From Planococcus citri (Eukaryota; Arthropoda; Insecta; Hemiptera; Pseudococcidae), in NCBI RefSeq assembly GCF_950023065.1, contig NC_088680.1, positions 30,368,559 through 30,432,558 on the forward strand: a stretch of 64,000 bases of DNA. The letters are read 5' to 3'. Position 1 is the stretch's first letter; every line of letters starts with the position of its first letter. The position numbers and the translations under genes are program-made. The notes under the pieces were generated by a model. That model was not told the DNA's origin. It did no database searches and was given only the letters and a program-made list of their open reading frames with translations. Below, one piece after another: positions 23,680 through 35,379 of this stretch.

Positions 23680-23930
23680 TTTTCGTGATTCATCAGTCAC
23701 CACGTCACCTACAGTACATTACTCGAATATGAATTTGCTCTCGTGATGGGATTCGGGTTTTTTTTCCATTATGGGTCAAGTCATTCATTTTCCCACGTTG
23801 AGAAAGACGACCGTCCCAGGAATGTAATGCATAAATTTCACATTACCTCCCCGGAGCGGGAACTTTTTTTTTGTTTTTCTCAACTTGTAAAAGATGACTC
23901 TTCAATTTGGATCCAATTGAATCGAACTTG
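23680..23930 (+). repeat. Direct repeat, copy 2 (partner 21412-21640)
   Basis: Same orientation as the first copy, moderately diverged. No protein-coding frame is shared between the copies, so the similarity is at the DNA level only. Confidence 0.6.
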
Positions 23931-23973
23931 AAAAGGATAAAAACTGAAAGAAATCTTATAATTCACCATATTT

Positions 23974-24732
23974 ACAGAGTGTCTGGGGAGTGGATTTCAA
24001 TACTTCAGGTTTGGATACAACCGAGTACGACTAAGAAAAGAGGTTATGTGAAACTGTGGCCTACCTTCAAAATTGAAGGAGGAAAACACGTTTTCAAAAT
24101 CTGAGAGCCAAAATCTAAGTTTGACCATGAGGGTCGGCAGTGCTTCGAAAAATGAACAAAATTACCTATCATGTATGTCTTTTTACCTAACTTGCAAATT
24201 GAAAGAGAATACAAAATGATTTTTAATTTCAAAAGTGGCTATGAAAAAAATAGATGTGGAAGTGAATACTACGTCAAAAAATGAATTTTTTTTCTTGCTC
24301 TAATTTAAGAAGTTTTTGTAGCTCAAAAATTGTAAAAATGAAATGTTTAGGAAATCGAAAATTGTTGTGCTCCAGAAACTTTTTAAATTTTAGAGTAAGA
24401 AAAAAAATGACAATAACAAAATTTGTTTATTTTTTGACGTAGTATTCATTTCGGCATCCATTTTTTTCATCGCGATTTTTTGAAATTGGAAATCATTCGT
24501 AGCGCCTTCTATTTACAAGTTAGGCAAAAAGTCATAATATGTCATTTTATTCATTTTTCGAAGTAGTCCCGACTCCCATGGTCAAAATTGAATTTTGGCT
24601 TTTAGATTTTGAAAACGTATTTTGTCCCTTCAATTTTGAAGATAGGCAACTTGTTCATCTTACTTTTTTTCGCTCGTACCCGGTTATATCTGAATCTGAA
24701 GTTTGTACTACCACTTCCCGGACCCCCTGTGT
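23974..24732. mobile_element. Foldback element, arms about 300 bp
   Basis: The left arm from ACAGAGTGTCTGGGGAGTGG matches the inverse of the right arm, which reads ACACAGGGGGTCCGGGAAGT inward from 24732. The match continues inward with little interruption through ACGTTTTCAAAATCT, TTCGAAAAATGAA and AATACTACGTCAAAAAAT. Only about 130 bases separate the arms. Similar end sequences appear near 37690-37712 and 43918-43938, so this is a repeated family. A transcript would form a long hairpin. Confidence 0.7.
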
Positions 24733-24734
24733 AG

Positions 24735-26220
24735 AAATTTCAAAACGTAAAATTACACCTTTTTATTTCATTGCCTTTCTCGTCAAATTACCGGGTATTG
24801 AATCTATTTAAAATAAAATAATCTTCGTCATCTTTATCGTCTCGCATATTACATTACATCCATAATATATGTATGTACCCCAACTACCCCATACATCAAT
24901 GTACCTACCTTTTTTCTTTATTTGAGCAAAAATTACACTTTTTCTCAAGATAACCATCGCAACCGTGTAGTACATTACGTAGCATAGCGTGTTTGAGATT
25001 TTCCCCCTCCTTCCTCCATGAAAAAAGAAATTTCCCATATCATTACCATATAAAAAACAGCGTGAACAAAACACAGATAATTTCGTAAACTAGCCTCGTC
25101 CATTTAACCCTTCATTATGTGATTTACATATATTTTTCGCCTTCAAATATATTTCTATACTTACAGGTGGATACCTACTACCTATAGGTTATTTACCTAT
25201 CAAACCCTGTGATTCGAAAACTCTTCGTCTTCGTGAACGAAAATATCGAGATGACGAGGGAGGGGGGAAGGGTTACGTAACGTTTAAAATGCCTTGAGCG
25301 TAACGTCTTCTCCCCTTCATCCCTTAGTCCTATTTAACGCACGCCACGCCGCGTACACATTTAAATATTAAGCCTTTAAAGGCGTGAAATTAGCTACTTC
25401 GAAGCATAACCTATTCGCCACGTGCGTGTTAACCTAGCTTTTTACCTACCTATCTATGCTATGAGTATATTACTCTCTCTCTCTCTCTCGTCCGTAAGTA
25501 AGGTACACAGTGTATGGAGTATTTCGCGAGGTTAAAGTTTCCTAAGCTAGCTCTACGGCTATGTACTTACCCTCACACAACACACTCACACAAACGTATT
25601 ACTTGTAAGTACCAGTGTATTATACGTTAGTATACCTCTATAAGTATAACGTATATATGTATTTACGACCTTAGGTTATTATTTTCAAGTTTCCTCCTCG
25701 TGCTGTAGTAAATTTTACATAATAGTTTTGAAATTTCGATTCGCTTTGCTAACTTCAACCGTTCATTATGTAGTTTTTAAAGGCTACAGGGATGCGCGTG
25801 GAGCCGAGAGCAGAGGGTGTTGTTACATGGGAGACGAGAGAACAGATTTCCGCAACAGCCATATCGTATAGTATAATACTTTTCTCGTAGTAGTCGTCGT
25901 CGTGTGCTCTTCTCTTCGTCTCTTATGTTCTGCCCCTAACTACCTAGTACCTACTGTTACAGCATTTTGCCAAATGTGGAATCAAAAATCTTCGCTAATT
26001 GGGCCTAAATTACCTCTTGATGCTTTTGTAGTCCCCCCTTTTATACTATGCATCACGTCTGTTGTCTACACATTCTGCGTATATGTACGCGTACCTAGTT
26101 TTAAATCAACTGAAGTATTTCTGTCGTTGTGAAGTAAGCACGAAATCGTACTTTTGAAAATTCATTCCGAAGGAAGAAAATAATACCTACCTTAAAATTT
26201 GGTTCGAAACTACATATGAA
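24735..26220. other. Low-repeat stretch, no gene assigned
   Basis: Includes a short CT dinucleotide run near 25473-25489 and many CTACCTAC words. A plus-strand frame from ATG at about 25792 (MRVEPRAEGVVTWETR) is 32 codons and might be an exon, but neither edge is clear. Confidence 0.3.
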
Positions 26221-26229
26221 GGGTATTCT

Positions 26230-26760
26230 TTCAGTGAGACAAATTTCAGCTCGGTTGGAGTTGATAAGTTGTACCCAAAGATTCCCTCGTAAGGAATTTT
26301 AAGTGGTAAGAAAATGCATAAATTAGGATAACATATCTACTCGTTGAGGGCTTCAACTAAACCTCGAATGTTGATCGCTGATCGAAAATCAAATAGTCAT
26401 CTTGCCCCTGAAATCGACTAATTTGTGATTTTTAATCCAATTTTGATTGTTCTTTGGTTACTCTGAACAATAATATGGGAAGACTTTGAGAAATCTGGCT
26501 CGAGATGAACGAAAGATTTAAGAAACTGAAATGAAGTCAAAGAAAAAAGTTCGAATAAGATTATGAATATCTTTTTTGGCAGTTCTGGATGATTTAAGTC
26601 TTAAGTCACCGGTTTTATTACCAATCAATGTAGCTAATTTTTTCGCATCTTTTCTTCTTTTTTTAGGGGGGGGGGCGCAGTTACTGTGTTGTATGTACCT
26701 TTGGTGGCCTATGAGCTAACGACTGTGACGTTCGAAGCTTTGATTCTACCACTCCCAAAA
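26230..26760 (+). repeat. Direct repeat, copy 1 (partner 27500-27955)
   Basis: Shares CTTTCAGTGAG, CAAATTTCAGCTC, TCACCGTTTT-like wording, CAATCAATG, GCATCTTTTCTTC and TTCGAAGC with the segment at 27500-27955 in the same order and orientation. Noncoding. Confidence 0.6.
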
Positions 26761-27499
26761 GTACCTATTTTTAGTTTTACGTTTCAGATTAAATTCAATT
26801 AATCCTGTTTCGTCAATTCAAATCCATGTTTTTCTCCAACCCACAACATCAGCTTTTCAAGACTGTGGAAAGTGAAAGATTCATCTTTTGCAAAAATATC
26901 AACGTGCGTTTTAAATTCTTTCTTTTTTTAAAAAGTACATAATTTTGCAAAATTAGATTTTAATCGATCGATGAATTCGTTAGCACGAATAATTCGATTT
27001 TGTAGGCGATGAATTTTATTATTGCTGGCTGAGTTGATTTACGAATAAGTTTTACATTTTCGAGTCATTTGTTGCGTTTTTAAAATTTGAGATTACCAAT
27101 AATAAAAATACATCTATTCCCAGCCAACTCGGATTCGTAATTTACCCTCTCTAATCAATTTCGAATGACTAACTTGAATACTATGAATGGATTGAATTTT
27201 CAGCTGCCGAAGTTTTGACTATACATAGAATAGCTTCTGGAGCGATTTTTGAAGTTGCCGGAGAAAAATCGACTTTCACAAGAAGCTTCGAAATCGATTC
27301 TAAAATGATATACTAAATCGATTTGGAGGGTCAAAAGAATGTAACCTGATTTTTAATTATTCATCTCAACATTTACTCTCTTTTTTTTTCGTAGAAAATT
27401 AATGTACGTACCAATAGGCAATTCTCGCCCTTCTCGAAAAATCTCTGAAAAATCGAATTATCAACTTTTTGAGCTCAAAATTTGAATCTGAGGTCTAAG

Positions 27500-27955
27500 T
27501 GATAATGCTCTTTCAGTGAGCCAAATTTCAGCTCAACTGGAGTTGACGAGTTGTAGGTACTTGAAGATTTTTTTGTGAATCATAATTCGGGAAAAAATTG
27601 AATTTTGCTCAAGATGCCAGACCGATTAAAGAAATTGAACTGAAACCAGAAGAAAGATCACGATTTCGGTGATATAATTTTTTTGGCCGGCTAGGTGATT
27701 GTTGTTTCCACATGATTTGAATCTGAAATCACCGTTTTAGCCAATCAATGCTTCTCATAGTGGTCCAAAATATTTTCTATATTTTGTTCTCGCATCCTTG
27801 CATCTTTTCTTCGTTTTTTTAGTTCTTTATCACAGTAGGTAGTCATGTTTAGGTATGGGAAACAATATACTACAGTAGGTAATTTTTGTGCCTCTTTGTA
27901 GCTTTTTTGAACTAACCACTCTGACTTTCGAAGCCCTAGTTCTATCACTACCATT
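27500..27955 (+). repeat. Direct repeat, copy 2 (partner 26230-26760)
   Basis: Diverged second copy about 1.27 kb downstream of the first. The intervening 740 bases are AT-rich and noncoding. Confidence 0.6.
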
Positions 27956-28019
27956 TCGTGCTCGTTAACTTGGTTGAGTTGTTGAGGATATAGATTCTTC
28001 GATTCTTCGTAAGGACGAA

Positions 28020-28410
28020 AAATATATTCTCTAAAAAAACTGAAAATATGCGCTTATTCTGATGAAAATATTCTAAAAAAAATTCCCTAAAAAGTCGAAA
28101 TATGCAAAAACATTCCTAACATTTCTTACTCAATATGGGTATCTTTTTACAGGGGAAAACAAAATAAACCAATGGTAACCTCGATAATTTAATAAAATGA
28201 TAATTCGAGAAGATACCTATTTTGTAAGGATAAAATATTTGAAGTTTTGAGAAAGAATTACATCAAATTTTGAAAATTTTTGAAAATATTCCCTAAAAAT
28301 TGAAAAAAAACTGTAAAAATTGAGTAAATATGCTGAAATATGCGCTAAAAAAGGTTATAAAATATGCTAAAATACGCATTTATGGTCGAAATATGCATAA
28401 AATATGCAAT
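28020..28410. repeat. AT-rich segment related to the 3555-4143 element
   Basis: Carries the same words (AATATTCCCTAAAA, AAATATGC, GCATTTATGGTCGAAATATG) as the hAT-type element at 3555-4143. CAGG termini and an 8-bp duplication were not found, so it is probably a truncated or diverged relative. Confidence 0.5.
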
Positions 28411-28524
28411 GTAACAGGAGCTCATTCGACTCGAAATCTCCTAATTCGCCAAGTTTTGTTGGATATTCCCTATATTATCTAGCTCAAAAAAATATATCCA
28501 AAAGAATACGTTCTTCGTCCCTAA

Positions 28525-28695
28525 CTATTGGATTATTGGATTATGTGTATGCGTTGTACAATGGTACCATAACTCGGCTTCCTGCAAAGCTCCTTTTACA
28601 GCCTGTCTTTGGATTAACAGACGCCGCTGCATCTTCAATTTGTTGACTTTTTCCTCCATCTGATGAAATTCATTCTGCTGCAAATTAAACGACAT
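28525..28695 (-). CDS. Candidate coiled-coil ORF or terminal exon, 56 aa
   Basis: Minus-strand frame from ATG at 28693-28695 to TAG at 28525-28527. It begins MSFNLQQNEFHQMEEKVNKL and continues with KMQRRLLIQRQAVKGALQEA, a heptad-like charged helix typical of a coiled coil. A strong acceptor (TTTAATTTGCAG) lies inside the start, so the coding part may instead be a last exon beginning QNEFHQ. Composition is clearly less AT-rich than the flanks. I do not recognise the protein. It sits 46 bases from the foldback at 28741-29003. Confidence 0.38.
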   Translation of the reverse strand: MSFNLQQNEFHQMEEKVNKLKMQRRLLIQRQAVKGALQEAELWYHCTTHTHNPIIQ

Positions 28696-28740
28696 GGTAC
28701 CTACCTACGTACATGTAATATTAGATATCTAAATTTAAAT

Positions 28741-29003
28741 CAAACCTCCTCTTTGATCGCAAACTTCATTATGAAGAACAAAATTAGGCTGTAGGATATG
28801 GGTTGGAGATGATTCGGTTCGAAAATATAATGATTCGATTCGTGATTCGAATTGTCTCGTTTTGGCAGATATATCACGCATATCTGCCATTAAAGAAATG
28901 ATTCGAATCATGAATCGAATCTTCACATTTTTGACCCGAATCATCTCCAATCCACATCCTACTCTTGTTCTCCGTGGTGAAGCTTGCGATCAAAGAGGGT
29001 TTT
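28741..29003. repeat. Foldback MITE, 263 bp
   Basis: AAACCTCCTCTTTGATCGCA at the left returns as TTGCGATCAAAGAGGGTTT at the right, and similarity runs through both arms (GAATCATTC-type words) to a central perfect hairpin, GGCAGATAT-ATCACGC-ATATCTGCC (28864-28888). No target duplication is obvious. Confidence 0.65.
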
Positions 29004-29004
29004 T

Positions 29005-32000
29005 TTTTAGGATAGACTGGGTTTTCAGATGTCTGTTTTTCAAGTCAGCACAATTTACAAACGACTGTGTTGTATTAGAATCACCAAAAGCTAATTTTAA
29101 AATCAGTTGGAGGTGTTAAATTTCAGCAACCTCTTCTTAGCTTTCTTCAATGATTTGGTCAAATTTCAATTTTTTTTCATAAGAACGAAACCGAATTTGA
29201 ATATTTGAAAATTCCACATTGAAAAAATGTTCAACAAGTGTTGCTGTGTAAGTTGAGTACTTTTCAGTATGTTCCAAGCATCTCAAAAATCACTCATAAT
29301 TCATCCTTTAAAACAACAAATTGAATAAATCCTTTCATTTGCTTGCTGAGAGTTTTACATACATTCATTCTTTTATTTTGAACTTTATCTGTATTATTGT
29401 GCTAAAACTGCCTGGACTAAAGATTCGTGGTAAAAAGCGATAAATCTCTCACTATTTAGTGTGGTAAAGCTCGACCTATTTGTATTTTGAATTTTAGGAT
29501 AGCCTCTTATGTCTTTTTTCAGAATACCTACTTCTATCAGTCATCTTTGCCTCAAATAAATAAACCGATGAAAACAGCATTAAGCCTAATACCTACTGCT
29601 TTATCCCTCAAGTCTCAACAACACGAAAATTTGAACAGAAAAAAGGAAGACTCTCCGGTCTCCTATTCTACAACCGTAAGCTCGTGTCTGGCTAATTTTC
29701 ACGCTCGTTTGATACCTTCTCCTCTCCAACGTCGCGTCGTCGTAGCCGGGAATAAATTTAAAATTCGAATTTTCTAGGGCATAAAATGATTGATTTGGTT
29801 CATTAGACATTTCAACCGCGATAAAGGCCGGGCAAGGGTGGTCTATACGAGGGGAAAATACTACGTTGACGACGTTTACTAACAAGATATACATTCTCCG
29901 CTATGTTGACTATCACGTATACAAAAAAGGAACCCCTCTCCCTACCGTCCCCCTTAACCACCCCTAACGTTTTTACGACGAGCACTAGGAGCAGAAAAAT
30001 ACGCAAATCCATTCGAATCACGTAAATCGTTGCCTTTCGCAACTCGTTTTTATTTGATTTGTTCATTTCGATTTTGCTGTGCACCTTGTGACTTCCTCTT
30101 TCTCTGTGGCTAAAATTTAAAACTCGCAGCCACCAGTATTGGTTCGTAAAAAAAAGTGTACTATGCAAAAGTCACCACAGACATACCTCCACACTCTTTA
30201 CCACCTTTTTTTGGTTTTTATTCGAAAGATTGCCTCAAGTATGAGCATCGCAGCAATATAGGCAAATGGTAACCAGGAAGAGGAACACTGGGTACAATTA
30301 CAGGATCACCGCAACAGCCGCAAAAAAAATTCCAAACGAGGAAGTAACGACGAAGAGTTACCAAGTCGACGAATAAATTTGAATTTTTTTAATTAAATCT
30401 ACTCGTTTGACTCGTAATGCGGATAAAAAGTTTTCGTTTCGGGAAGAAGTTAAATGAAACGATAAAATTGATTAAGATGTTATATTTCTTTCTCTGCCTG
30501 CTGCTTTACCGAACTAAACAAACGTACTTTTGAATGCTACCTAAGGTGGGAATGGGTATGGTTTTGCCTACCATCAAGTACCACCTGCACTTCTTCTTGT
30601 TTCTTGTCTTTTTTACTTCGTCGTTCTACTCTTTTTTTTGTCATTTTTGTTCCTTTTTTGGTTTCAAGCACGTGTATCTCGAGTCGGCTCTTTTTAATGA
30701 ATTTTTCATTTTGCGGTGTGCTCGTAGTTTGAGGTTTTGGAAATGTTTTTCGAGACGTAGTTGAGATGAATTGGACTTATGATTAGACCAGAGATATACA
30801 CTTGAATGAAAATTAAGCATTTACATTAAGTAATATTGAGGTCGATTAAAATATACTCCACAGTGCGATAATGTGAGCTGTTTTACTCTCTATACTTTTC
30901 CAAAACTACGAAATTAATGCAATTTTGGTTTTTTGAGACTGTATTATTCCTTGAATTTTGAAGATGGGTTGAATATGAATTCACCACTTTGCATAACTTT
31001 GAAAGAAAAACAAATAAGATTATTTTTAGTTCAAGTCCCACTTCAAAATTTTAGGGCATATTATGATCAGAAATTTTTAAATGCTTTGGCGCCTTTAATT
31101 TTTAAATTAAAGGAAATATGATGTAGGTCATCTAATTCATGGAACATCGAATGCTCTACAAAACCAATTACCCCCATATTTTGCTTACATCCAAAATTAA
31201 AGGCTCCTCAGCAATTTTAAAAAATTTTAAAAATCGTACTTTGTCATATTTCAAAGTTGGATTGAAATTTAAAATGATATTTTTGTGCTTCTTTCAATGT
31301 TTTGCAAATCGGATTTATATTATCCCATCTATTTCCCACATTTGAAGGGTTTTTACGTCTGCTCAAAAAATTAAAGCTATAAATGCCTTCATCACTTTGT
31401 CCCTTCAATTTATAGAACTAGCAGGCAAAATTTCTTACGATTAGATATCCAGTCACCACTCTCATTGACTAATTAAGGCTTCATCAAAATCAAGTCTGTA
31501 GATTTATAAAGCCAAATGTAAAGATGCAGATTGGAAGCAAAAGGCCTGAATTAATGAAAATTTGCTGTAAAGTTTCGATTTTTTTTTCTAATCTTTTTCT
31601 CTTCATTCGTTTCATGGACCACGCGAATGAAAAATTCATTTCCTTAGAATACAGCATGTTATGTTCCTTTTTTGACAACTTCCACTTCTCTCGAGGAAAA
31701 ATCTAAAATTTTCACGTCGCGACAAAGTTGGAATGAAACTGGGTCAAATGTAGGAGGGTTTTTGGTTTTGAAAACATCACATTTTGGAATTTCAATTGAA
31801 AAAAGAAACTGATTTCAATGTAGCATTAAAGGCTTTCCAATGAACAATTTTCATTTTTGAATAAATTGTACAATGGTACGTAGTTGAATGGAAAATTTTC
31901 AAATTTGAATAATTTTTGGCGATATTTTCCCCTTTAAATTCAAAACTGAATTATTTCCACAAATTTTTAATATTTTTGATATTTTGTTCTCTACACATAC

Positions 32001-33060
32001 TTCCATATTATCCAAAATGGAGCTTTTTTATTTCAAATTCAAGAACTTCGAAATTTTGTTGTTTGTTTATTCGAAAATTCTCAGTTTTTCACCAAACTTT
32101 TTTGTGAATCTTGAAATTCTGAAATGAATTTTTTCAAAATCGAACACTTTAGTGACATCTGACCTCATTTTGTCCCGATTTTTTCGTGGTGTGGGAATAT
32201 TCTCTTGTAAATGAGCAGTCGAATATGTCGAAAAACTAAAATGATATGTTGTGGTTAGATTTTTCCTTCGTGGATCCTGAAAAAATTGAGGAGAAAGGGA
32301 CTGGATGAATTCTTAGGTGATGAAATTTTACAACTGATTTCTACCAACTTGGATTTTCGTTCCACATTATTTAAATTTAAAACTTACTATATCATGGTCA
32401 GATAACAGATGGTTATGAAGATTTGAGGTGCTTGCAGTAAACGAGTCTTTTCGAGCAGTAGCAATTCGCAACATTTTTGTCTCCGCTTATTGTAAAATAG
32501 TCCCATACGAGTACTTTGGATCGTAGTTGGGATTTTTTTTAAATTCTAGAATTATGAGCACGGATGGCTTCGTGGTCTATTACATACGTTTACGTTGCTT
32601 TCATTTTCTTCATGTCGAATAGTATCTTCGAACACTACAAAACAAATTGCTGTGTCAGCATATAATTTTTGCTGACTTTTAAATTAAATCCTGGTTATAC
32701 TTGCCATCTTTGTTGCCGTTATTGTTGGCAATCATTTGTGCCGAAGTAAATATGATTAGAAAACTTGAGAAAATAACAATTCAATATGTACATTATAGTT
32801 TTTAGTTAAATTTCAGCACTTTAGCCATAATAATCAGTTGGTAATTTCACCACAATTTATTTTTGAGCAGAAAAAGGTGCGTTTTCAACCCTTCCCCCCT
32901 CAATAAGTTGGATTTTTTTAAATTCCAGCTGTCCAAGTATAACTCCCATCAATTGTGAAGGTAAGCCATTCATTTCAAGGAAATATTCCTAATACTCGTA
33001 CATGGTTACGTAGTACATCGGTTTGCCTGCCAATCGTTGATACTACAAGTAATTGAATAA
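29005..33060. other. Noncoding or unassigned DNA
   Basis: Apart from the candidate exon at 29716-29810, I see no supported gene. A minus-strand frame near 30015 begins MDLRIFLLLVLVVKTLGVVK, which looks like a signal peptide, but it stays open through low-complexity sequence and has no clear splice site. From 30930 to 31400 there are several copies of the dispersed word family TTCAATTTTGAAG/ATTTTAAAGG. Confidence 0.3.
29716..29810 (-). CDS. Candidate first coding exon, unknown protein
   Basis: Minus-strand ATG at 29808-29810 in GTTGAAATGTCT (A at -3), running 31 codons plus two bases to a possible donor AGAAG|GTATCA. It reads MSNEPNQSFYALENSNFKF, then IPGYDDATLERRR. The frame stays open for about 35 more codons past the donor. 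The 700 bases upstream are relatively GC-rich and repeat-free, compatible with a promoter and leader. Downstream exons were not identified. Could be chance. Confidence 0.3.
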
Positions 33061-33099
33061 TTCAGAGCCGCGGATGCATGGAATGGGCTAATACATATT

Positions 33100-33330
33100 T
33101 TGAAATATGTACATGTTTTTCAAGACATTGAGAACAATCCTATGTACTTATGCATTTGTCGATACGTTGAGTAGTTTTCGGCAAAATACGATTTAATGAG
33201 ATGATAGACTTTTTGAGAAAAATCCAACATTTCTTGAAACTGAATTTTTTTGAAAACTATTCAATATATTGCCAAATGCTTACATATAGGATTGTTTGAA
33301 ATGCCTTAAAAACATGTACTTCAAATGCAT
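33100..33330. repeat. Small foldback repeat
   Basis: TACATGTTTTTCAAG and GAACAATCCTATGTA (33110-33155) return in inverse at 33270-33316 (TACATATAGGATTGTT and AAAAACATGTA). Just outside, CCCAAAAGACCAATGTAC at about 33380 occurs again at about 33786 as a direct repeat. Confidence 0.5.
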
Positions 33331-34919
33331 CTGCGACTTTGAATTACGATGTGTATTGTGTATAGCATTGAAGTTTATCCCAAAAGACCAATGTACATAA
33401 AATAAGGCATTTTGGGTAAGCTATACTTACATTTTTAAAAAACTTTAAGTGAATCCACGTCATTGCATAAATTGCTGTTGTCGGAATCGTCGTCAGGTAC
33501 TAAAAAGACAACAACAACAACAAACAAAACATTAACGATCTCACCAAAACCCTATATTGTAGTAGGAGACTATGCTCGAGCATTTCAAACTGCTCATGGA
33601 TATGGTCAAAGGACAGCAGGATCTGTACCATACTGTTGGGTATTTAATTTACTAATGATACAATATGTATAGATGGAGTCATTAACTGTTTGAGATCCAA
33701 GAAGAATCTGACTGATGAAAATTGAAAAATTTCATTGAGCTCATTCCCTGTATCCGGGGTTCTCAATTATAACATTAAAGTTTGTCCCAAAAGACCAATG
33801 TACGAGTAAATGAGGCATTTTGGTTCAGCTGCAAAAAAATTTGGTGTATGGGAGTATGTCCTCAATAAGGGACCATCTTTGTTCTCAGTTTGTCTTCAGA
33901 ATTTGGGTTAGAATTTGATTTTTTTAAAATTACGTATTATTATTTTCGAGTACATACTTATTTTAAAATAGGTAGGGCGTATCAGGAGAATGTCCACTCG
34001 ACACCTGTTCTAGTTCTTGTTTGGCTGTGGGTAACAGATTACTTCGGAAGAGCATTTAAAATTGCTGTGTAAGTGTGTAATAATAATACGAAGAATATAG
34101 GACTAGTACCTATTTGAGAAAATGAACTGAAAATCTTATTATAGTGAGTTCTTTGCCTTCAAAATTTAAGGAGCTAGTTCAATTTGAAAATTCGAAATAT
34201 TTTTTGAAAATTGAAGGAAGCAGTTTGTACAGATTTTACTTGAAATTTTTGATAATATTCGATTTGTTGGAATGGCATTTTACGTTCATCATAATTTAAA
34301 TTCGTATGATCTACTGTTAGCATTCTTTGGTACGTCTATCTTTGAAATTTAAGGGACAACAGAGAGCTTTGAAAAAAGATTGAGAAAAACGTATTTTCGA
34401 CCTTGGGAATAGTACTTTGGAAAATTAACAAATTTTGTCATTTTGAATTTTTGTCTAACTTTGAGATTGAATAAGCTGGAAACATTTTGAAAGAAAAAAT
34501 TGAGAAAAACACGTTCTTGATTTTGGTAATGAGTAGTACTTTGGAAAATGAAAAAATTTTGTTATTATAAATTTTTGCTCAACTTTGAAATTGATGGAGC
34601 CAGAAATATTAATTTGTTTCTTTCAAAACATTTTATTTTAAAATATTTCTGAACTCTTTAATTTCAAAATTAGGCAAAAATTCATAATGACGAACTTAGT
34701 TTATTTCCCAAACACGTTTTTCTCAATTATTTTTAGCCAAATTTTTGTAAAAAATGATGGCTATTGCGGTAGGCCCAACTTTGGATAAAAAGGTCGGGGA
34801 TGAAAAATTTTGATAGTTCTCGACGTTTTGAGCTCAAACTAGACGATTCCCGGTGTGTCAGTTTTTATATATATACAGGCTTGCTACAGCTTATACAGGC
34901 CCGTTTCTGGAAGTGACAT

Positions 34920-35296
34920 CGACTATCCGAGACCCGATGCGACGTTCCGAGGCCCGTTAGCGGGTCTCGGAACGTTTTCCTATTAAAAACTATATTTTCA
35001 TGATGTACACACTTCAGGGATGCTATAGACAAATTTTTGTCTGGGACTCACAAAGTAGGTATCATACCTACAGTATATACAGCTTACCTTACTTCACCCC
35101 ACACAGAAACTTCATACTCGCGTCATTCCTATATAAATCACTCCTTGGAGATCGCACCAACGGCTCTAGACCAGGCTTGATAGCCGCTAGCAAGGCGCAT
35201 GCGCGAACGAATTTACCAGGCACTCTTTAAAATTTTTCTAAGTGTCAAAGACGCGGGCCTCGGATCGTCAGTACGATGTACCGGGTCTCGGATAGT
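34920..35296. repeat. Nested inverted repeats with a 15-bp hairpin
   Basis: ACTATCCGAGACCCG at 34922-34936 is matched in exact inverse at 35282-35296. Just inside the left copy is a hairpin at 34942-34975: a 15-bp stem around ACGTTCCGAGGCCCG with the loop TTAG and one G-T pair. The right side has a related CGGGCCTCGGATCG. The element is about 375 bp, possibly a MITE, but no target duplication is visible. Confidence 0.55.
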
Positions 35297-35379
35297 AAGC
35301 AAGTTCCATATAGATATATATTTATATGTTTATTTATATCTAAGTTTCACCGAAACTTGAATTTTTACATTTTATGACC

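Noticed and set aside
29812..30168. 118-codon minus-strand frame with a hydrophobic start (MDLRIFLLLVLVV)
   Set aside because: Signal-peptide-like start only; the remainder is low-complexity and there is no clear donor, so it was left as a note.
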